This document shows positions 41,326-50,209 of a stretch of DNA of 64,000 bases, piece by piece (the stretch's first letter is position 1; each line of letters opens with the position of its first letter). The position numbers and the translations under genes were made by a program. Origin of the DNA: Pseudomonadota bacterium (GTDB lineage Bacteria > Pseudomonadota > Alphaproteobacteria > Acetobacterales > Acetobacteraceae); the NCBI GenBank assembly GCA_021809435.1, contig JAKBAD010000008.1, positions 1 through 64,000 on the forward strand, read 5' to 3'. Under the pieces are notes generated by a model. The model ran no database searches. It saw nothing but the letters and a program-made list of their open reading frames with translations, and was not told the origin of the DNA.

Positions 41326-42672
41326 TCAGTCTTGCTGCGCGGCGACGAATTTTTCCAGCCAGTGGATGGTATAATCCCCGGCCATGAAATCGGGCGCCTC
41401 CAGAATTTTCTGGTGCAGGGGGATGGTGGTCTTGACCCCCGTGATGACGAATTCGCGCAGCGCGCGCTTCATGCGCGCGATGGCCTCCTCACGGGTTTTG
41501 CCATAAGAGATCAGCTTGGCAACCAGGCTGTCATAATGGGGCGGGATGCGATAGCCCGCATAAAGCCCCGAATCGACGCGGATGCCCAAGCCACCCGGGG
41601 GATGGAACATTTCGACCTTGCCCGGTGAGGGGGCGAAGGTCTGGGGGTCCTCGGCGGTGATGCGGCACTCGATCGAGTGGCCGGCGAGGGTGATGTCGTC
41701 CTGGGTGTAGCCCAGCGGCTCTCCCGCGGCGATGCGGATTTGCTCGCGCACCAGATCCATGCCGGAAATCATTTCGGAAACCGGATGCTCGACCTGCAGG
41801 CGGGTGTTCATCTCGATGAAGGCGAACTGGCCGTCCTGGTACAAGAACTCCAGCGTGCCGGCATTGCGGTAGCCGATGCGCTTCAAGGCGTCGGTGACGG
41901 TTTTGCCGAGCGCGTTGCGGGCCTCTGGCGTGATGACCGGGCTGCCGGCTTCCTCGAGGACTTTCTGGTGGCGGCGCTGGAGGGAGCAGTCGCGCTCGCC
42001 GATATGGACCACCTCGCCGTGATTATCGGCCAGGATCTGGAGCTCGATATGGCGGGGTTTATCGAGGTATTTTTCCATATAGACGGCGTTGTTGCCAAAC
42101 GCCGCCCCGGCCTCGGCGCGGGCCTCGCGCCAGGCGGTTTCGAGATCCCCGGCGGTTTGGGCCACGCGCATGCCGCGCCCGCCGCCGCCCGCCGCCGCCT
42201 TGATGAGCACGGGGAACATGATCCGCTCGGCGACCTCGCGGGCCTCTTCAAGCGAGGCCAGCTCGCCCGGTGAGCCGGGGACGAGGGGCACGCCCAGATC
42301 GGCCATGGTGGTTTTGGCGGTGATCTTGTCGCCCATCATGCGGATATGCTCGGCGGTGGGGCCGATGAACACCAGATTATGGGCTTCGACCATCTCGGCG
42401 AATTTGGCGTTTTCGGACAAAAACCCATAGCCGGGATGGATGGCCTCGGCGCCGGTGATGAGGGCGGCCGAGATGATGGCGGGCATGTTGAGATAAGAGT
42501 CCCGCGCCGCCGGGGGGCCGATGCACACGCTCTCATCGGCCAGGCGCACATGCATGGCGTCGGCGTCGGCGGTGGAGTGCACGGCGACCGAGGCGATGCC
42601 CAATTCGCGGCAGGCGCGGAGCACGCGCAGCGCGATCTCGCCACGATTGGCGATGAGGATTTTCTTGAACAT
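41326..42672 (-). CDS. accC: Acetyl-CoA carboxylase, biotin carboxylase subunit
   Basis: AccC (448 residues) carboxylates the biotin on AccB using ATP and bicarbonate, the first step of fatty acid synthesis. It has the N-terminal [20 protein letters not shown], the ATP-grasp loop [31 protein letters not shown], and catalytic [20 protein letters not shown] and [17 protein letters not shown]. The ATG shares one base with the accB stop (TAATG), so the two are coupled. Full-length and intact. Confidence 0.97.
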   Translation of the reverse strand: MFKKILIANRGEIALRVLRACRELGIASVAVHSTADADAMHVRLADESVCIGPPAARDSYLNMPAIISAALITGAEAIHPGYGFLSENAKFAEMVEAHNLVFIGPTAEHIRMMGDKITAKTTMADLGVPLVPGSPGELASLEEAREVAERIMFPVLIKAAAGGGGRGMRVAQTAGDLETAWREARAEAGAAFGNNAVYMEKYLDKPRHIELQILADNHGEVVHIGERDCSLQRRHQKVLEEAGSPVITPEARNALGKTVTDALKRIGYRNAGTLEFLYQDGQFAFIEMNTRLQVEHPVSEMISGMDLVREQIRIAAGEPLGYTQDDITLAGHSIECRITAEDPQTFAPSPGKVEMFHPPGGLGIRVDSGLYAGYRIPPHYDSLVAKLISYGKTREEAIARMKRALREFVITGVKTTIPLHQKILEAPDFMAGDYTIHWLEKFVAAQQD

Positions 42673-43142
42673 TACTCGATGATCACCAGCGGCTCGTCAT
42701 ATTCGACCGGCTGGCCGGAGGCGATCAGGATGGATTTGACCACGCCGGCCTTGGGGGCCTTGATCTGGTTGAAGGTCTTCATGGCCTCGACCAGCAGCAG
42801 GATGGCGCCGGCCTCGACGCTCTGGCCGACCGCGATATAAGGCGGCGCGCCGGGCTCGGCGGAGAGATAGGCGACGCCCACCATCGGGCTCTTGACCGCG
42901 CCGGGGTGCTTGGCCGGGTCGGCGGCGGCGGGGCCGGCGGCGGGCGCGGCGGCGTGCGCCGGGCTGGCCGCCACGGGCGCGGCCATGACCGGCGCGGCGG
43001 CCACGGGCATGGTGATGTGCTGGATGGTGCGGACCAGACGGACCTTGCGGTCACCTTCGGCCAGTTCGATCTCGGAGAGGTCGGCCTGGGTCAGCAGCGC
43101 GGCGAGTTCGGCCAGGGTTTTCGGGTCGAATGAAAGGCTCAT
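42672..43142 (-). CDS. accB: Biotin carboxyl carrier protein
   Basis: The 156-residue BCCP has an N-terminal helical part ([20 protein letters not shown]), an Ala/Pro-rich flexible linker around residues 48-80, and the C-terminal biotinyl domain. The biotin lysine is in [13 protein letters not shown]; the residue after the lysine is Thr where Met is commonest. It carries carboxybiotin between AccC and AccDA. It lies between aroQ and accC with 4-bp and 1-bp overlaps, a conserved aroQ-accB-accC operon. Confidence 0.96.
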   Translation of the reverse strand: MSLSFDPKTLAELAALLTQADLSEIELAEGDRKVRLVRTIQHITMPVAAAPVMAAPVAASPAHAAAPAAGPAAADPAKHPGAVKSPMVGVAYLSAEPGAPPYIAVGQSVEAGAILLLVEAMKTFNQIKAPKAGVVKSILIASGQPVEYDEPLVIIE

Positions 43143-43597
43143 TGATCGTCGTCTTCTTCTTCCAGAATTTCGGAGAGGGCGAGGAGGGCCAGGCGGTAGC
43201 CGGCGAACCCAAGCCCGGCGATCACGCCGGTGGCGGCGCGGGAGACATAGGAGTGATGGCGGAAGGATTCGCGCTGGTGGATGTTGGAAATGTGCACTTC
43301 GATCACCGGAATGTCGAGGGCGAGCAGGGCATCCATCAGCGCCACCGAGGTGTGGGTGTAGCCAGCGGGGTTGATGACCACGCCGGCGGCCCGCGCGCGG
43401 GCTTCCTGGACCCAGGTGATCAGCTCGCCTTCCAGGTTGGTCTGGCGGAAATCGATGGCGAAGCCCAGCCCGTCGGCGGTTTCGGCGCAGAGCGTCTCGA
43501 GATCGTCGATGGTCTCGGCGCCGTAGATCTCGGGCTGGCGGGTGCCGAGCATGTTCAGGTTCGGTCCGTTGAGGACGAATATGAGGGGTGCGGACAT
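43139..43597 (-). CDS. aroQ: 3-dehydroquinate dehydratase, type II
   Basis: The 152-residue enzyme makes 3-dehydroshikimate in the shikimate pathway. The motif [20 protein letters not shown], with the active-site lid Arg and Tyr, opens the protein; [18 protein letters not shown] and [19 protein letters not shown] (catalytic His) follow. It is first in the aroQ-accBC operon. Length is normal for the dodecameric type II family. Confidence 0.96.
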   Translation of the reverse strand: MSAPLIFVLNGPNLNMLGTRQPEIYGAETIDDLETLCAETADGLGFAIDFRQTNLEGELITWVQEARARAAGVVINPAGYTHTSVALMDALLALDIPVIEVHISNIHQRESFRHHSYVSRAATGVIAGLGFAGYRLALLALSEILEEEDDDQ

Positions 43598-43755
43598 GGT
43601 GACCCCGGGTTAGCATAAGCTTTCGTGTCTCGACAAATCCCGCGCGCGCTGAGGGTGCGCCCAGCCGCCCGGCGCGCGCCGGGCGGGCGGGGGCGGGGTG
43701 AAAATGATCGGGCCCGGCGCTTGCGGGGCGCGCGCTCTGACCCGATAATGCGGCC

Positions 43756-43977
43756 ATGAACGAGGCTTGTTTGAGGGTGGCGCTGGCCGTGAACGGCGAG
43801 CCCATGGAGGTTCCGGCCGGCACCAGCGTGGCCGGGCTGCTGGATTTGGTGGGGCTGGCCGCCAAGAAGGTGGCGGTGGAGCGTAATTTGGAGATCGTGC
43901 CGCGCTCGGCCTATGGCCAGACCGTGCTGTGCGCGGGCGATGCCATTGAGATCGTGCATTTCGTGGGAGGCGGGTAG
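43756..43977 (+). CDS. thiS: Sulfur carrier protein ThiS
   Basis: A 73-residue ubiquitin-like protein that carries sulfur as a C-terminal thiocarboxylate for thiazole formation. It reads [20 protein letters not shown] at the start and ends [10 protein letters not shown], with the required Gly-Gly end. thiG follows after 4 bp. The 158-bp leader is very GC-rich and has TPP-box-like fragments, but I could not assemble a convincing THI box. ThiO, E, F or C are not in this window. Confidence 0.92.
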   Translation: MNEACLRVALAVNGEPMEVPAGTSVAGLLDLVGLAAKKVAVERNLEIVPRSAYGQTVLCAGDAIEIVHFVGGG

Positions 43978-43981
43978 GGGG

Positions 43982-44788
43982 ATGGAGCGCGTGACGTCTC
44001 AAAATGACTCCGGTCAAAATGACGCCTGGACCGTGGCGGGGCGGAGCTTTGCCTCGCGACTCGTGGTGGGCACGGGCAAATACAAGGATTTCGAGACCAC
44101 GGCGGCGGCCATTGAGGCCTCGGGCGCCGAGATGGTGACGGTGGCGGTGCGGCGGGTCAACCTCTCGGACCGCAACGCCCCGATGCTGCAGGATTTTGTC
44201 AGCCCCCAGCGTTATACCTATCTGCCCAACACCGCCGGCTGTTTCACGGCCGAGGAGGCGGTGCGCACGCTGCGGCTCGCGCGCGAGGCGGGCGGGTGGA
44301 ATTTGGTCAAGCTCGAGGTGCTGGGCCCGCCGCCGACCCTTTATCCCGACATGGCCGCCACGCTGCTGGCCGCCGAGGCGCTGATCAAGGACGGGTTCGA
44401 GGTGATGGTGTATTGCGCCGATGACCCGGTGGCGGCCAAGCGGCTGGAGGATATGGGCTGTGTTGCCATCATGCCGCTGGGCGCGCCGATTGGCTCGGGG
44501 TTGGGGGTGCAGAACCCGCTGATGATTCAGAAGATCATCGAGCAATCATCGGTGCCGGTGCTGGTGGATGCGGGGGTGGGCACGGCGTTTGACGCCGCCT
44601 TCGCCATGGAGCTGGGCTGCGACGCGGTGCTGGTGAATTCGGCCATTGCCATGGCGCAAGACCCGGTGCTGATGGCGCGCGCGATGAAGGCGGGGGTGGA
44701 GGCTGGGCGACTGGCCTTCCGCGCCGGGCGGATACCGCGCCATGGCTTTGCCAGCGCCTCCTCGCCGATGACGGGGCTGATCCGCTGA
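43982..44788 (+). CDS. thiG: Thiazole synthase ThiG
   Basis: ThiG (268 residues) builds the thiazole phosphate of thiamine from DXP, dehydroglycine and ThiS thiocarboxylate. The barrel shows [20 protein letters not shown] (lysine region), [46 protein letters not shown] and [21 protein letters not shown] use ATG 43982, right after thiS; an upstream in-frame extension lies inside thiS. Conserved thiS-thiG operon. Confidence 0.96.
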   Translation: MERVTSQNDSGQNDAWTVAGRSFASRLVVGTGKYKDFETTAAAIEASGAEMVTVAVRRVNLSDRNAPMLQDFVSPQRYTYLPNTAGCFTAEEAVRTLRLAREAGGWNLVKLEVLGPPPTLYPDMAATLLAAEALIKDGFEVMVYCADDPVAAKRLEDMGCVAIMPLGAPIGSGLGVQNPLMIQKIIEQSSVPVLVDAGVGTAFDAAFAMELGCDAVLVNSAIAMAQDPVLMARAMKAGVEAGRLAFRAGRIPRHGFASASSPMTGLIR

Positions 44789-44889
44789 GGGCTGCGCTGA
44801 CCGCGCTGCCCGAGATCGGGGCGAATTTTGTCGCCCCGTGGCTGGTTTATGAGGCGTTCGACGCGCGCCTGGGCGATAGCGGGGCGCTG

Positions 44890-45405
44890 ATGGTTTCGGC
44901 GGTGCCGCCGCTGCTGTGGAGCCTGGCGGAGCTGGCGCGGGTGCGGCGGGTGGATGCGGTTTCGGCCACGGTGGTGGCCAGCATTGTGCTGACCGTGGGG
45001 GCGACCGCGCTGGGCGGCTCGGCGCGCATGATTCAGGTGCGCGACGCGCTGGTGACCGGGGCGGTGGGGCTGCTATTCGTGCTCAGCCTGCCGTTCAGGC
45101 GGCCGCTGATTTTTTATCTGGCCCGCGCGGCCATGGCCCGGCGCACCGAGGGCGGCGAGACCGCTTATGAGGCGATTTGGGACCGGCCGGGGGTGCCCGC
45201 GGCGTTTACCTTTCTCACCTGGTTGTGGGGGCTGGGGCTGATGGCGCAGACCGCGCTGCTGTGCGGGCTGGCCTATATTTGGCCGATCGGGCGGTATTTG
45301 CTGCTCTCGCCGGTGATTTCATGGCTGAGTTTCGGGGCGCTGTTTTTGGCGAGTTACCGCTATATGGCACGGCATCCCGAGGCGCGGGTGATTATGGGGC
45401 GGTGA
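44890..45405 (+). CDS. VC0807-type integral membrane protein
   Basis: A protein of at least 171 residues with four to five membrane helices (ATVVASIVLTVGATALGG, LVTGAVGLLFVLSLPF, LLLSPVISWLSFGALFLASY). The pattern PPLLWSLAELARVRRVDAVS fits the VC0807 membrane family of unknown function. The reading frame stays open upstream into the end of thiG and encodes a plausible first helix (EIGANFVAPWLVYEAF), but contains no ATG, GTG or TTG there. The true start may be an unusual codon such as CTG. No function is assigned. Confidence 0.7.
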   Translation: MVSAVPPLLWSLAELARVRRVDAVSATVVASIVLTVGATALGGSARMIQVRDALVTGAVGLLFVLSLPFRRPLIFYLARAAMARRTEGGETAYEAIWDRPGVPAAFTFLTWLWGLGLMAQTALLCGLAYIWPIGRYLLLSPVISWLSFGALFLASYRYMARHPEARVIMGR

Positions 45406-45469
45406 GGCGGCGCGGTTGTAATCGGTCCGTGACTTCCGGCGCGGGGGGTGCGGGTGCTAGAGCGGTGAT

Positions 45470-47131
45470 GTGGATCACGTCCTGACCATTATGTTCGGTC
45501 TGCCCGGCGCGGGGATGCAGGTGCGTCTCGACCCGCTCTCGGTGCTGTTTCTGGTGCTGCTCGCCCCCCAGATGGTGGCGGGCGCGCTGGCCGGGGAGGC
45601 GCGCAGCCCGACCTATTGGCTGTTCGCGCTCGGCATGGTGCTGGCGGTGGTGGCGGCTTCGGCCTTCACGCTGATTTTTGGCTTCGAGCTGATGAGCGCG
45701 GCCTCGTGGCTGCTGGTGCTCAAGGGCGACCAGAAGCCCGCCACGCTGTATGTGGGCATTGCCATTTTCTCGGCCGCCTGTTTGGTGCCGGCGCTGTTTT
45801 TGCCCGCCTCGTCGCTGGCCTTTGTGCTGATTGTGCTGGGCGCGGGGGCCAAGGCCGGGCTGGCGCCGCTGCATTCATGGCTGCCCAAGGCCCATCCGGC
45901 GCCGCCGGCGGGGGTTTCGGCGCTGATGTCGGGGGGGATGATCAAGGTCGCGCTCAGCGTCATCATCCGTGAGGGGTTTATGACCCTCTCGGCCGCGCAG
46001 CAGCCTTGGTGGGGCGGCGTGTTGATCGCGGCGGGGGTGGCTTCGGTGTTCATTGGCGCGCTGCGCGCCATGCTGGAGACCGAGATGAAGGTGCTGCTGG
46101 CCTGCTCGACGGTGGAGCATGCCGGGTTGATTGCCGTGGGGCTGGGGCTGGCGCTGCGCGCCAAGGCCATGGGCGATGCCAACCTGACCGCGCTGGGGCT
46201 GGAAGGCGCGCTGCTCTGCGCGCTGGCCCATGCGCTTTACAAGCCGCTGCTGTTTATTGGCGCGGGCGAGGTGAAGCATGCCACGGGCACGGCCTCGCTG
46301 GATTGGCTGGGCGGGCTGATGCGCTCGATGCCCAGGCTCTCGGGGCTGATGCTGCTGGCCGCCAGCGGCATGGCCGCGCTGCCGCTGGGGCCCGGATTTG
46401 CGCCGGAATTTTTGATTTTGCACGCGGCCCTGGCGGCCGCGGGCACGGGCGGCATTGTCGCGCGGATTGGCTTTAGCGCGCTGCTGGCGGTGCTGGGGCT
46501 CTCGGCCGCGCTGGCTTTGGGCGCGGCGGTGAAGCTGATGGGCGTGGGGTTTTTGGGCCGGCCGCGCTCGTTGCAGGCCGCCGCCGCCGAGGAGCCGCGC
46601 GGGCTGGCGCTGGCCGGCATGGCGCTGCTTGGGGGGCTGATGGTGCCGCTGGCGCTGGTGCCGGCGGAGATTTTGCGCCTGATGGCGCCGGTGGTGCGCG
46701 AATTGGCGCCCAATGCCGGCTATGCGCCGCTGGGCTACGCGCCGCTGCCACTGCTGGGGTTGGGGCTGGTGGTGGCGGTGGCGGCGGGGTTTGTGCTGCA
46801 CCGCTTTGGCGTGCGCGGCACGCGCGCCGCGCCCGGCTGGATGTGCGGGTTTGGCCAGCCGCCAGTGTGGCTGCCCTTTGGTGACCCCGCCACCCAGCCC
46901 ACCGCCACGGGGCTGGCCGAGCCGGTGGCGCGCGCCATTGGGCGGGGCGTGCTGCCGGGCGGCGCCGACCCGGCGGAGCTGTTTGTGCTGGCGCCGCTCT
47001 ACCGGGTGCATTTGAAGGGCGTGCGGCTGGCCGAGAAGCTGCGCCGCGCCACCATTAGAGAGCGGCTGGCGTTTATTTTTTCGGCGCTGGTGCTGTTTTT
47101 GCTCACCCTTGGGCTGCTGGGGGGCGGATGA
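45470..47131 (+). CDS. hyfB: Proton-translocating antiporter-like subunit (HyfB-like)
   Basis: A 553-residue membrane protein of the NuoL/M/N-Mrp family with about fourteen helices. The channel motif GAGAKAGLAPLHSWLPKAHP with its conserved lysine and histidine is present, as are EMKVLLACSTVEHAGLIAVG and ALYKPLLFIGAGEV with the second lysine. These residues move protons in complex I and group 4 hydrogenases, so pumping is plausible. It heads a six-gene operon. The start is GTG 45470; ATG 45491 is an alternative. It overlaps the next gene by four bases. Confidence 0.87.
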   Translation: MDHVLTIMFGLPGAGMQVRLDPLSVLFLVLLAPQMVAGALAGEARSPTYWLFALGMVLAVVAASAFTLIFGFELMSAASWLLVLKGDQKPATLYVGIAIFSAACLVPALFLPASSLAFVLIVLGAGAKAGLAPLHSWLPKAHPAPPAGVSALMSGGMIKVALSVIIREGFMTLSAAQQPWWGGVLIAAGVASVFIGALRAMLETEMKVLLACSTVEHAGLIAVGLGLALRAKAMGDANLTALGLEGALLCALAHALYKPLLFIGAGEVKHATGTASLDWLGGLMRSMPRLSGLMLLAASGMAALPLGPGFAPEFLILHAALAAAGTGGIVARIGFSALLAVLGLSAALALGAAVKLMGVGFLGRPRSLQAAAAEEPRGLALAGMALLGGLMVPLALVPAEILRLMAPVVRELAPNAGYAPLGYAPLPLLGLGLVVAVAAGFVLHRFGVRGTRAAPGWMCGFGQPPVWLPFGDPATQPTATGLAEPVARAIGRGVLPGGADPAELFVLAPLYRVHLKGVRLAEKLRRATIRERLAFIFSALVLFLLTLGLLGGG

Positions 47132-48102
47132 TGGCGGCGATTTTGCCCGTGCTGCTCGCCGTGCTGGCCACTATGGTGCATGCCGCGCTGCTGTTCGCGC
47201 TCGCGCCTGGGCTGATGGGGGTGGTGAGCAAAATGCGCGCCTGGGCGCTGGGGCGGCGGGGCGCGCCGGTGGTGCAGCCTTACCGCCAGCTCTATAAGCT
47301 GCTGCGCAAGACCACGCTGATTCCAGAAACCGCCACGGATGCGTATCCGTATTGGCCGCTCGCCTGTTTTTTGAGCGTGAGCGTGGCCGGGCTGCTGATT
47401 CCCAGCTTCGTCACCGGCATGGTTACCGCGCCGCTCTCGGATTTTATTACGTTGATCGGGCTGTTTGCGCTGGCGCGCGCGGCCACCATGCTGGGCGGGC
47501 TGGAGACCGGGTTCAGCTTTGGCGGGGCGGGGGCGCAGCGCGAGGCGCTGTTTGGCGTGTTCGCCGAGGGCGCGCTGCTGGTGACGATTTTGACCTTCGC
47601 GCTGATTGCCCATGCCACCACGGTGGATGGCATCGCGGTGGCGTTTCGGGATGGGCATATCGGGATTTCGGTGTCGCTGGCCTTCGCGCTGGCCGCCACG
47701 CTGGCGGTGGCGCTGACCGAGACCGGGCGCATTCCCACCGATAATCCGGCCGGGCATTTGGAACTGGCCATGGTGCATGAGGCGATGCTGCTGGAATATT
47801 CGGGGCGGTATCTGCTGCTGTTTGAATATGCCGCCATGCTGCGGTTGATGGTGTGGATGAGCCTGATCGGCGCGGTGTTTTTGCCGTTTTGGATGGGCCG
47901 GGCGGGGGATGTGCTGAGCTGGCCGCTGGGGTTGGCGCTGTGGGTGGGCAAGCTTGGGGGGATGGCGGTGATTTTGCCGCTGTTCGAGATTTCGAGCGCC
48001 AAGATGCGGGTGTTCCGGGTGCCGGAATTTTTGGGCGTGGCCATGCTGCTGGGCGCGCTGGCCGCGGTGTTTTTGTTTGTGGCTGAGAGGATCGGCTCAT
48101 GA
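47128..48102 (+). CDS. hyfC: NuoH-like membrane subunit (HyfC-like)
   Basis: This 324-residue protein with about eight helices matches HyfC/HycD/NuoH, which ties the membrane arm to the peripheral redox subunits. Conserved loops are seen: GRRGAPVVQPYRQLYKLLRK, then LTETGRIPTDNPAGHLELAM and HEAMLLEYSGRYLLLFEYA, whose acidic residues line the E-channel. Both ends overlap adjacent genes. All that is expected for a functional coupling subunit is present. Confidence 0.9.
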   Translation: MMAAILPVLLAVLATMVHAALLFALAPGLMGVVSKMRAWALGRRGAPVVQPYRQLYKLLRKTTLIPETATDAYPYWPLACFLSVSVAGLLIPSFVTGMVTAPLSDFITLIGLFALARAATMLGGLETGFSFGGAGAQREALFGVFAEGALLVTILTFALIAHATTVDGIAVAFRDGHIGISVSLAFALAATLAVALTETGRIPTDNPAGHLELAMVHEAMLLEYSGRYLLLFEYAAMLRLMVWMSLIGAVFLPFWMGRAGDVLSWPLGLALWVGKLGGMAVILPLFEISSAKMRVFRVPEFLGVAMLLGALAAVFLFVAERIGS

Positions 48103-48758
48103 GCCTGACCTTTTCGCTCGCGCATTTGATGGGCGGGGTTATTCTGCTCGCCGCCTTCTCGCTGCTTTCGCAGCGGCGGCTGGCGGCGATGATCACGCTC
48201 TATCAGGTGCAGGCGCTGGTGCTCTCGGCGGCGGCCTTTTGGCAGGGTTATGCGCAGGGTGAGGCGAATCTCTATCTCACGGGGCTGATCACGCTGATCA
48301 TCAAGGCGTTGATTTTGCCGCTCAGCCTGCGCGAGATCGTGCTGCGATTCAATTTGATGCGCGCGGTCGAGACCGCCATGCCGGTGGCGGTGTCGATGGT
48401 TTTGGGGGTGGCGCTGATTGGCGTGGCGGTGCTGGTGGTGCTGCCGACCACGCCGGGCAATATCTCGCTCACGCGCGAGGATTTGGCCATCGCGCTCTCG
48501 GTGGTGCTGCTGGGGCTGCTGATGATGACCACGCGGCGCGGCGCGCTGGCGCAGATCATCGGGTTTCTCTCGACCGAAAACGGCCTGGTGCTGGCGGCCA
48601 TTGGCATGCCGGGCATGCCGTTCGTGGCCGAGTTCTCGGTGGCGCTGCTGGTGCTGCTGGCGTTTTTGGTGGTGGGGGTGTTTTTGTTCCGCATCCGCGA
48701 GCATTTTGACAGTCTCGACCTCTCGGGGCTGGAGCAGATCGAGCGGAGGGGGAGATGA
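48099..48758 (+). CDS. hyfE: HyfE-like membrane subunit
   Basis: A 219-residue, very hydrophobic protein with about seven helices that resembles HyfE of hydrogenase 4, itself related to NuoK. Marks: LAAMITLYQVQALVLSAAAF, LTGLITLIIKALILPLSLRE and ENGLVLAAIGMPGMPFVAEF. The glutamates in the last two helices are typical of proton path residues. A C-terminal hydrophilic tail of about 20 residues faces the cytoplasm. It overlaps both neighbours by four bases. Confidence 0.84.
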   Translation: MSLTFSLAHLMGGVILLAAFSLLSQRRLAAMITLYQVQALVLSAAAFWQGYAQGEANLYLTGLITLIIKALILPLSLREIVLRFNLMRAVETAMPVAVSMVLGVALIGVAVLVVLPTTPGNISLTREDLAIALSVVLLGLLMMTTRRGALAQIIGFLSTENGLVLAAIGMPGMPFVAEFSVALLVLLAFLVVGVFLFRIREHFDSLDLSGLEQIERRGR

Positions 48759-50209
48759 ACCTGGCGCTGCTGCCCGTGGCCCTGGCCGGGCTTTCGGTGC
48801 CGTTTTTGGGGCTGTTGGGCACGCCCCAGCAAGGTGCGGTGGCCAATGCGGCGGTGAGCTTTGGGGTGTTTGTGCTCACGCTGGTGGCATTTTGGGGCCC
48901 CGGCGCCGGGCTGCTGCATGCCGATGAGCTGGGGCTGGTGTTTGGCGCGGCCACGGGGTTTGCCGGGTTTACCACGGCGGTGGCGAATATTTTTTATGTG
49001 CGGGGCGCGGCGGCGCGGCTGGGGGGGCGGCGTTGGCGGCTTTATCATGCCATGTGCCAGATTATCACCGGCGCGACGCTGGCGGGGTTGTATGCCGATA
49101 ATATCGGGCTGCTTTGGGCCTCGATGGAGGCGGCAACCATTGCCGCGACGCTGGCGGTGAGCTTGCCGCGCACGGCCTCGGCGCTGGAGGCGGCCTGGAA
49201 ATATTTCATTCTGGGCGGCGTGGGCATCGCGCTGGCGCTGTTTGGCACCATGCTGGTTTATCTGGCGGCCCAGCCGGCGCTGGGGCCGGGCTTGGCGGCC
49301 ATGAGCTTTGCCCAGCTCGCGGGCGCGGCGCCACGCATGGATGGCACGCTGCTGACCCTGGCGTTTGTGTTCTTGCTGTTTGGCTATGGCACCAAGGCGG
49401 CGCTGGCGCCGCTGCATGGCTGGCTGCCCGATGCCTATGCCGAGGGGCCGGCGCCGCTGACCACCTCGCTCTCGGGCTTGACGCTCAATGTCGCGCTGCT
49501 GGCGATTTTGCGCTTCAGCCATTTGCTGGGCGCCAACCATGCCAGCCATGGCGGGGCGATGGCGCCGGGGCCGTTTCTGATTTTGTTGGGGCTGGTGTCG
49601 ATTTTCCTGACCGGGTTTTCGCTCTCCCGGCGGCGCGATTCGCGGCGGTTTTTCGGGTTTTCCTCGATCGAGCATTCGGGCGTGGCGGTGTTTGCGTTTG
49701 GCATTGGCGGACCGGTGGCGATTTTTGGCGGGCTTTTGCATTTGCTGTTGCACACGCTGATCAAGTCGGCGCTGTTTCAGGCGCTTATTCGCGCCGCCGC
49801 GCTGCGCGGTTCGACCGCGCCGGGGCATTATGCGTTTTCGCACCTGAGAGGGCTGGTGCACACCAACAAGGTGACCGCGCTGGCGCTGGGCGGGTGTATT
49901 TTCGCGCTCACCGGCCTGCCGCCCTCGGGGTTGTTTGCCTCGGAGTTTATCATCGTCAGCCAGACGATTCAGCGTGAGCCGCTGGCCTCGCTGCCGCTGG
50001 GGCTGGGGTTGCTGATTTGCGCGGTGGCGATTTTGCGCAATCTCGGGCCGCTGATGTTCAGCCCCGCGCCCCACCATACCAGGCCGGTGAAGACGGCGCG
50101 CAGCACCTATCTGGTGCTGGTGCATCTGGGGTTGGCGTTTGGGCTCGCTTTTGCCATGCCGCCGGTGCTTTATGGGCTGCTCAGCGCGGTTGCGGCGGGG
50201 TTGTCATGA
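48755..50209 (+). CDS. hyfF: Second antiporter-like subunit (HyfF-like)
   Basis: The 484-residue protein is a second NuoL/N-type antiporter-like subunit, resembling HyfF. It has FLLFGYGTKAALAPLHGWLP with the channel lysine and PLH motif, EGPAPLTTSLSGLTLNVALL, and FGFSSIEHSGVAVFAFGIGG and LHLLLHTLIKSALFQAL with the further lysine. Two such subunits would permit two proton paths, as in HyfBDF-type complexes. It overlaps the large-subunit gene by four bases. Confidence 0.87.
   Translation: MNLALLPVALAGLSVPFLGLLGTPQQGAVANAAVSFGVFVLTLVAFWGPGAGLLHADELGLVFGAATGFAGFTTAVANIFYVRGAAARLGGRRWRLYHAMCQIITGATLAGLYADNIGLLWASMEAATIAATLAVSLPRTASALEAAWKYFILGGVGIALALFGTMLVYLAAQPALGPGLAAMSFAQLAGAAPRMDGTLLTLAFVFLLFGYGTKAALAPLHGWLPDAYAEGPAPLTTSLSGLTLNVALLAILRFSHLLGANHASHGGAMAPGPFLILLGLVSIFLTGFSLSRRRDSRRFFGFSSIEHSGVAVFAFGIGGPVAIFGGLLHLLLHTLIKSALFQALIRAAALRGSTAPGHYAFSHLRGLVHTNKVTALALGGCIFALTGLPPSGLFASEFIIVSQTIQREPLASLPLGLGLLICAVAILRNLGPLMFSPAPHHTRPVKTARSTYLVLVHLGLAFGLAFAMPPVLYGLLSAVAAGLS

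Noticed and set aside
43620-43755. TPP riboswitch before thiS
   Set aside because: CTGAG and CTGACCCGATAATGCGG fragments resemble parts of a THI box, but the closing helix and correct spacing are not found; an Infernal search with the TPP model would decide.
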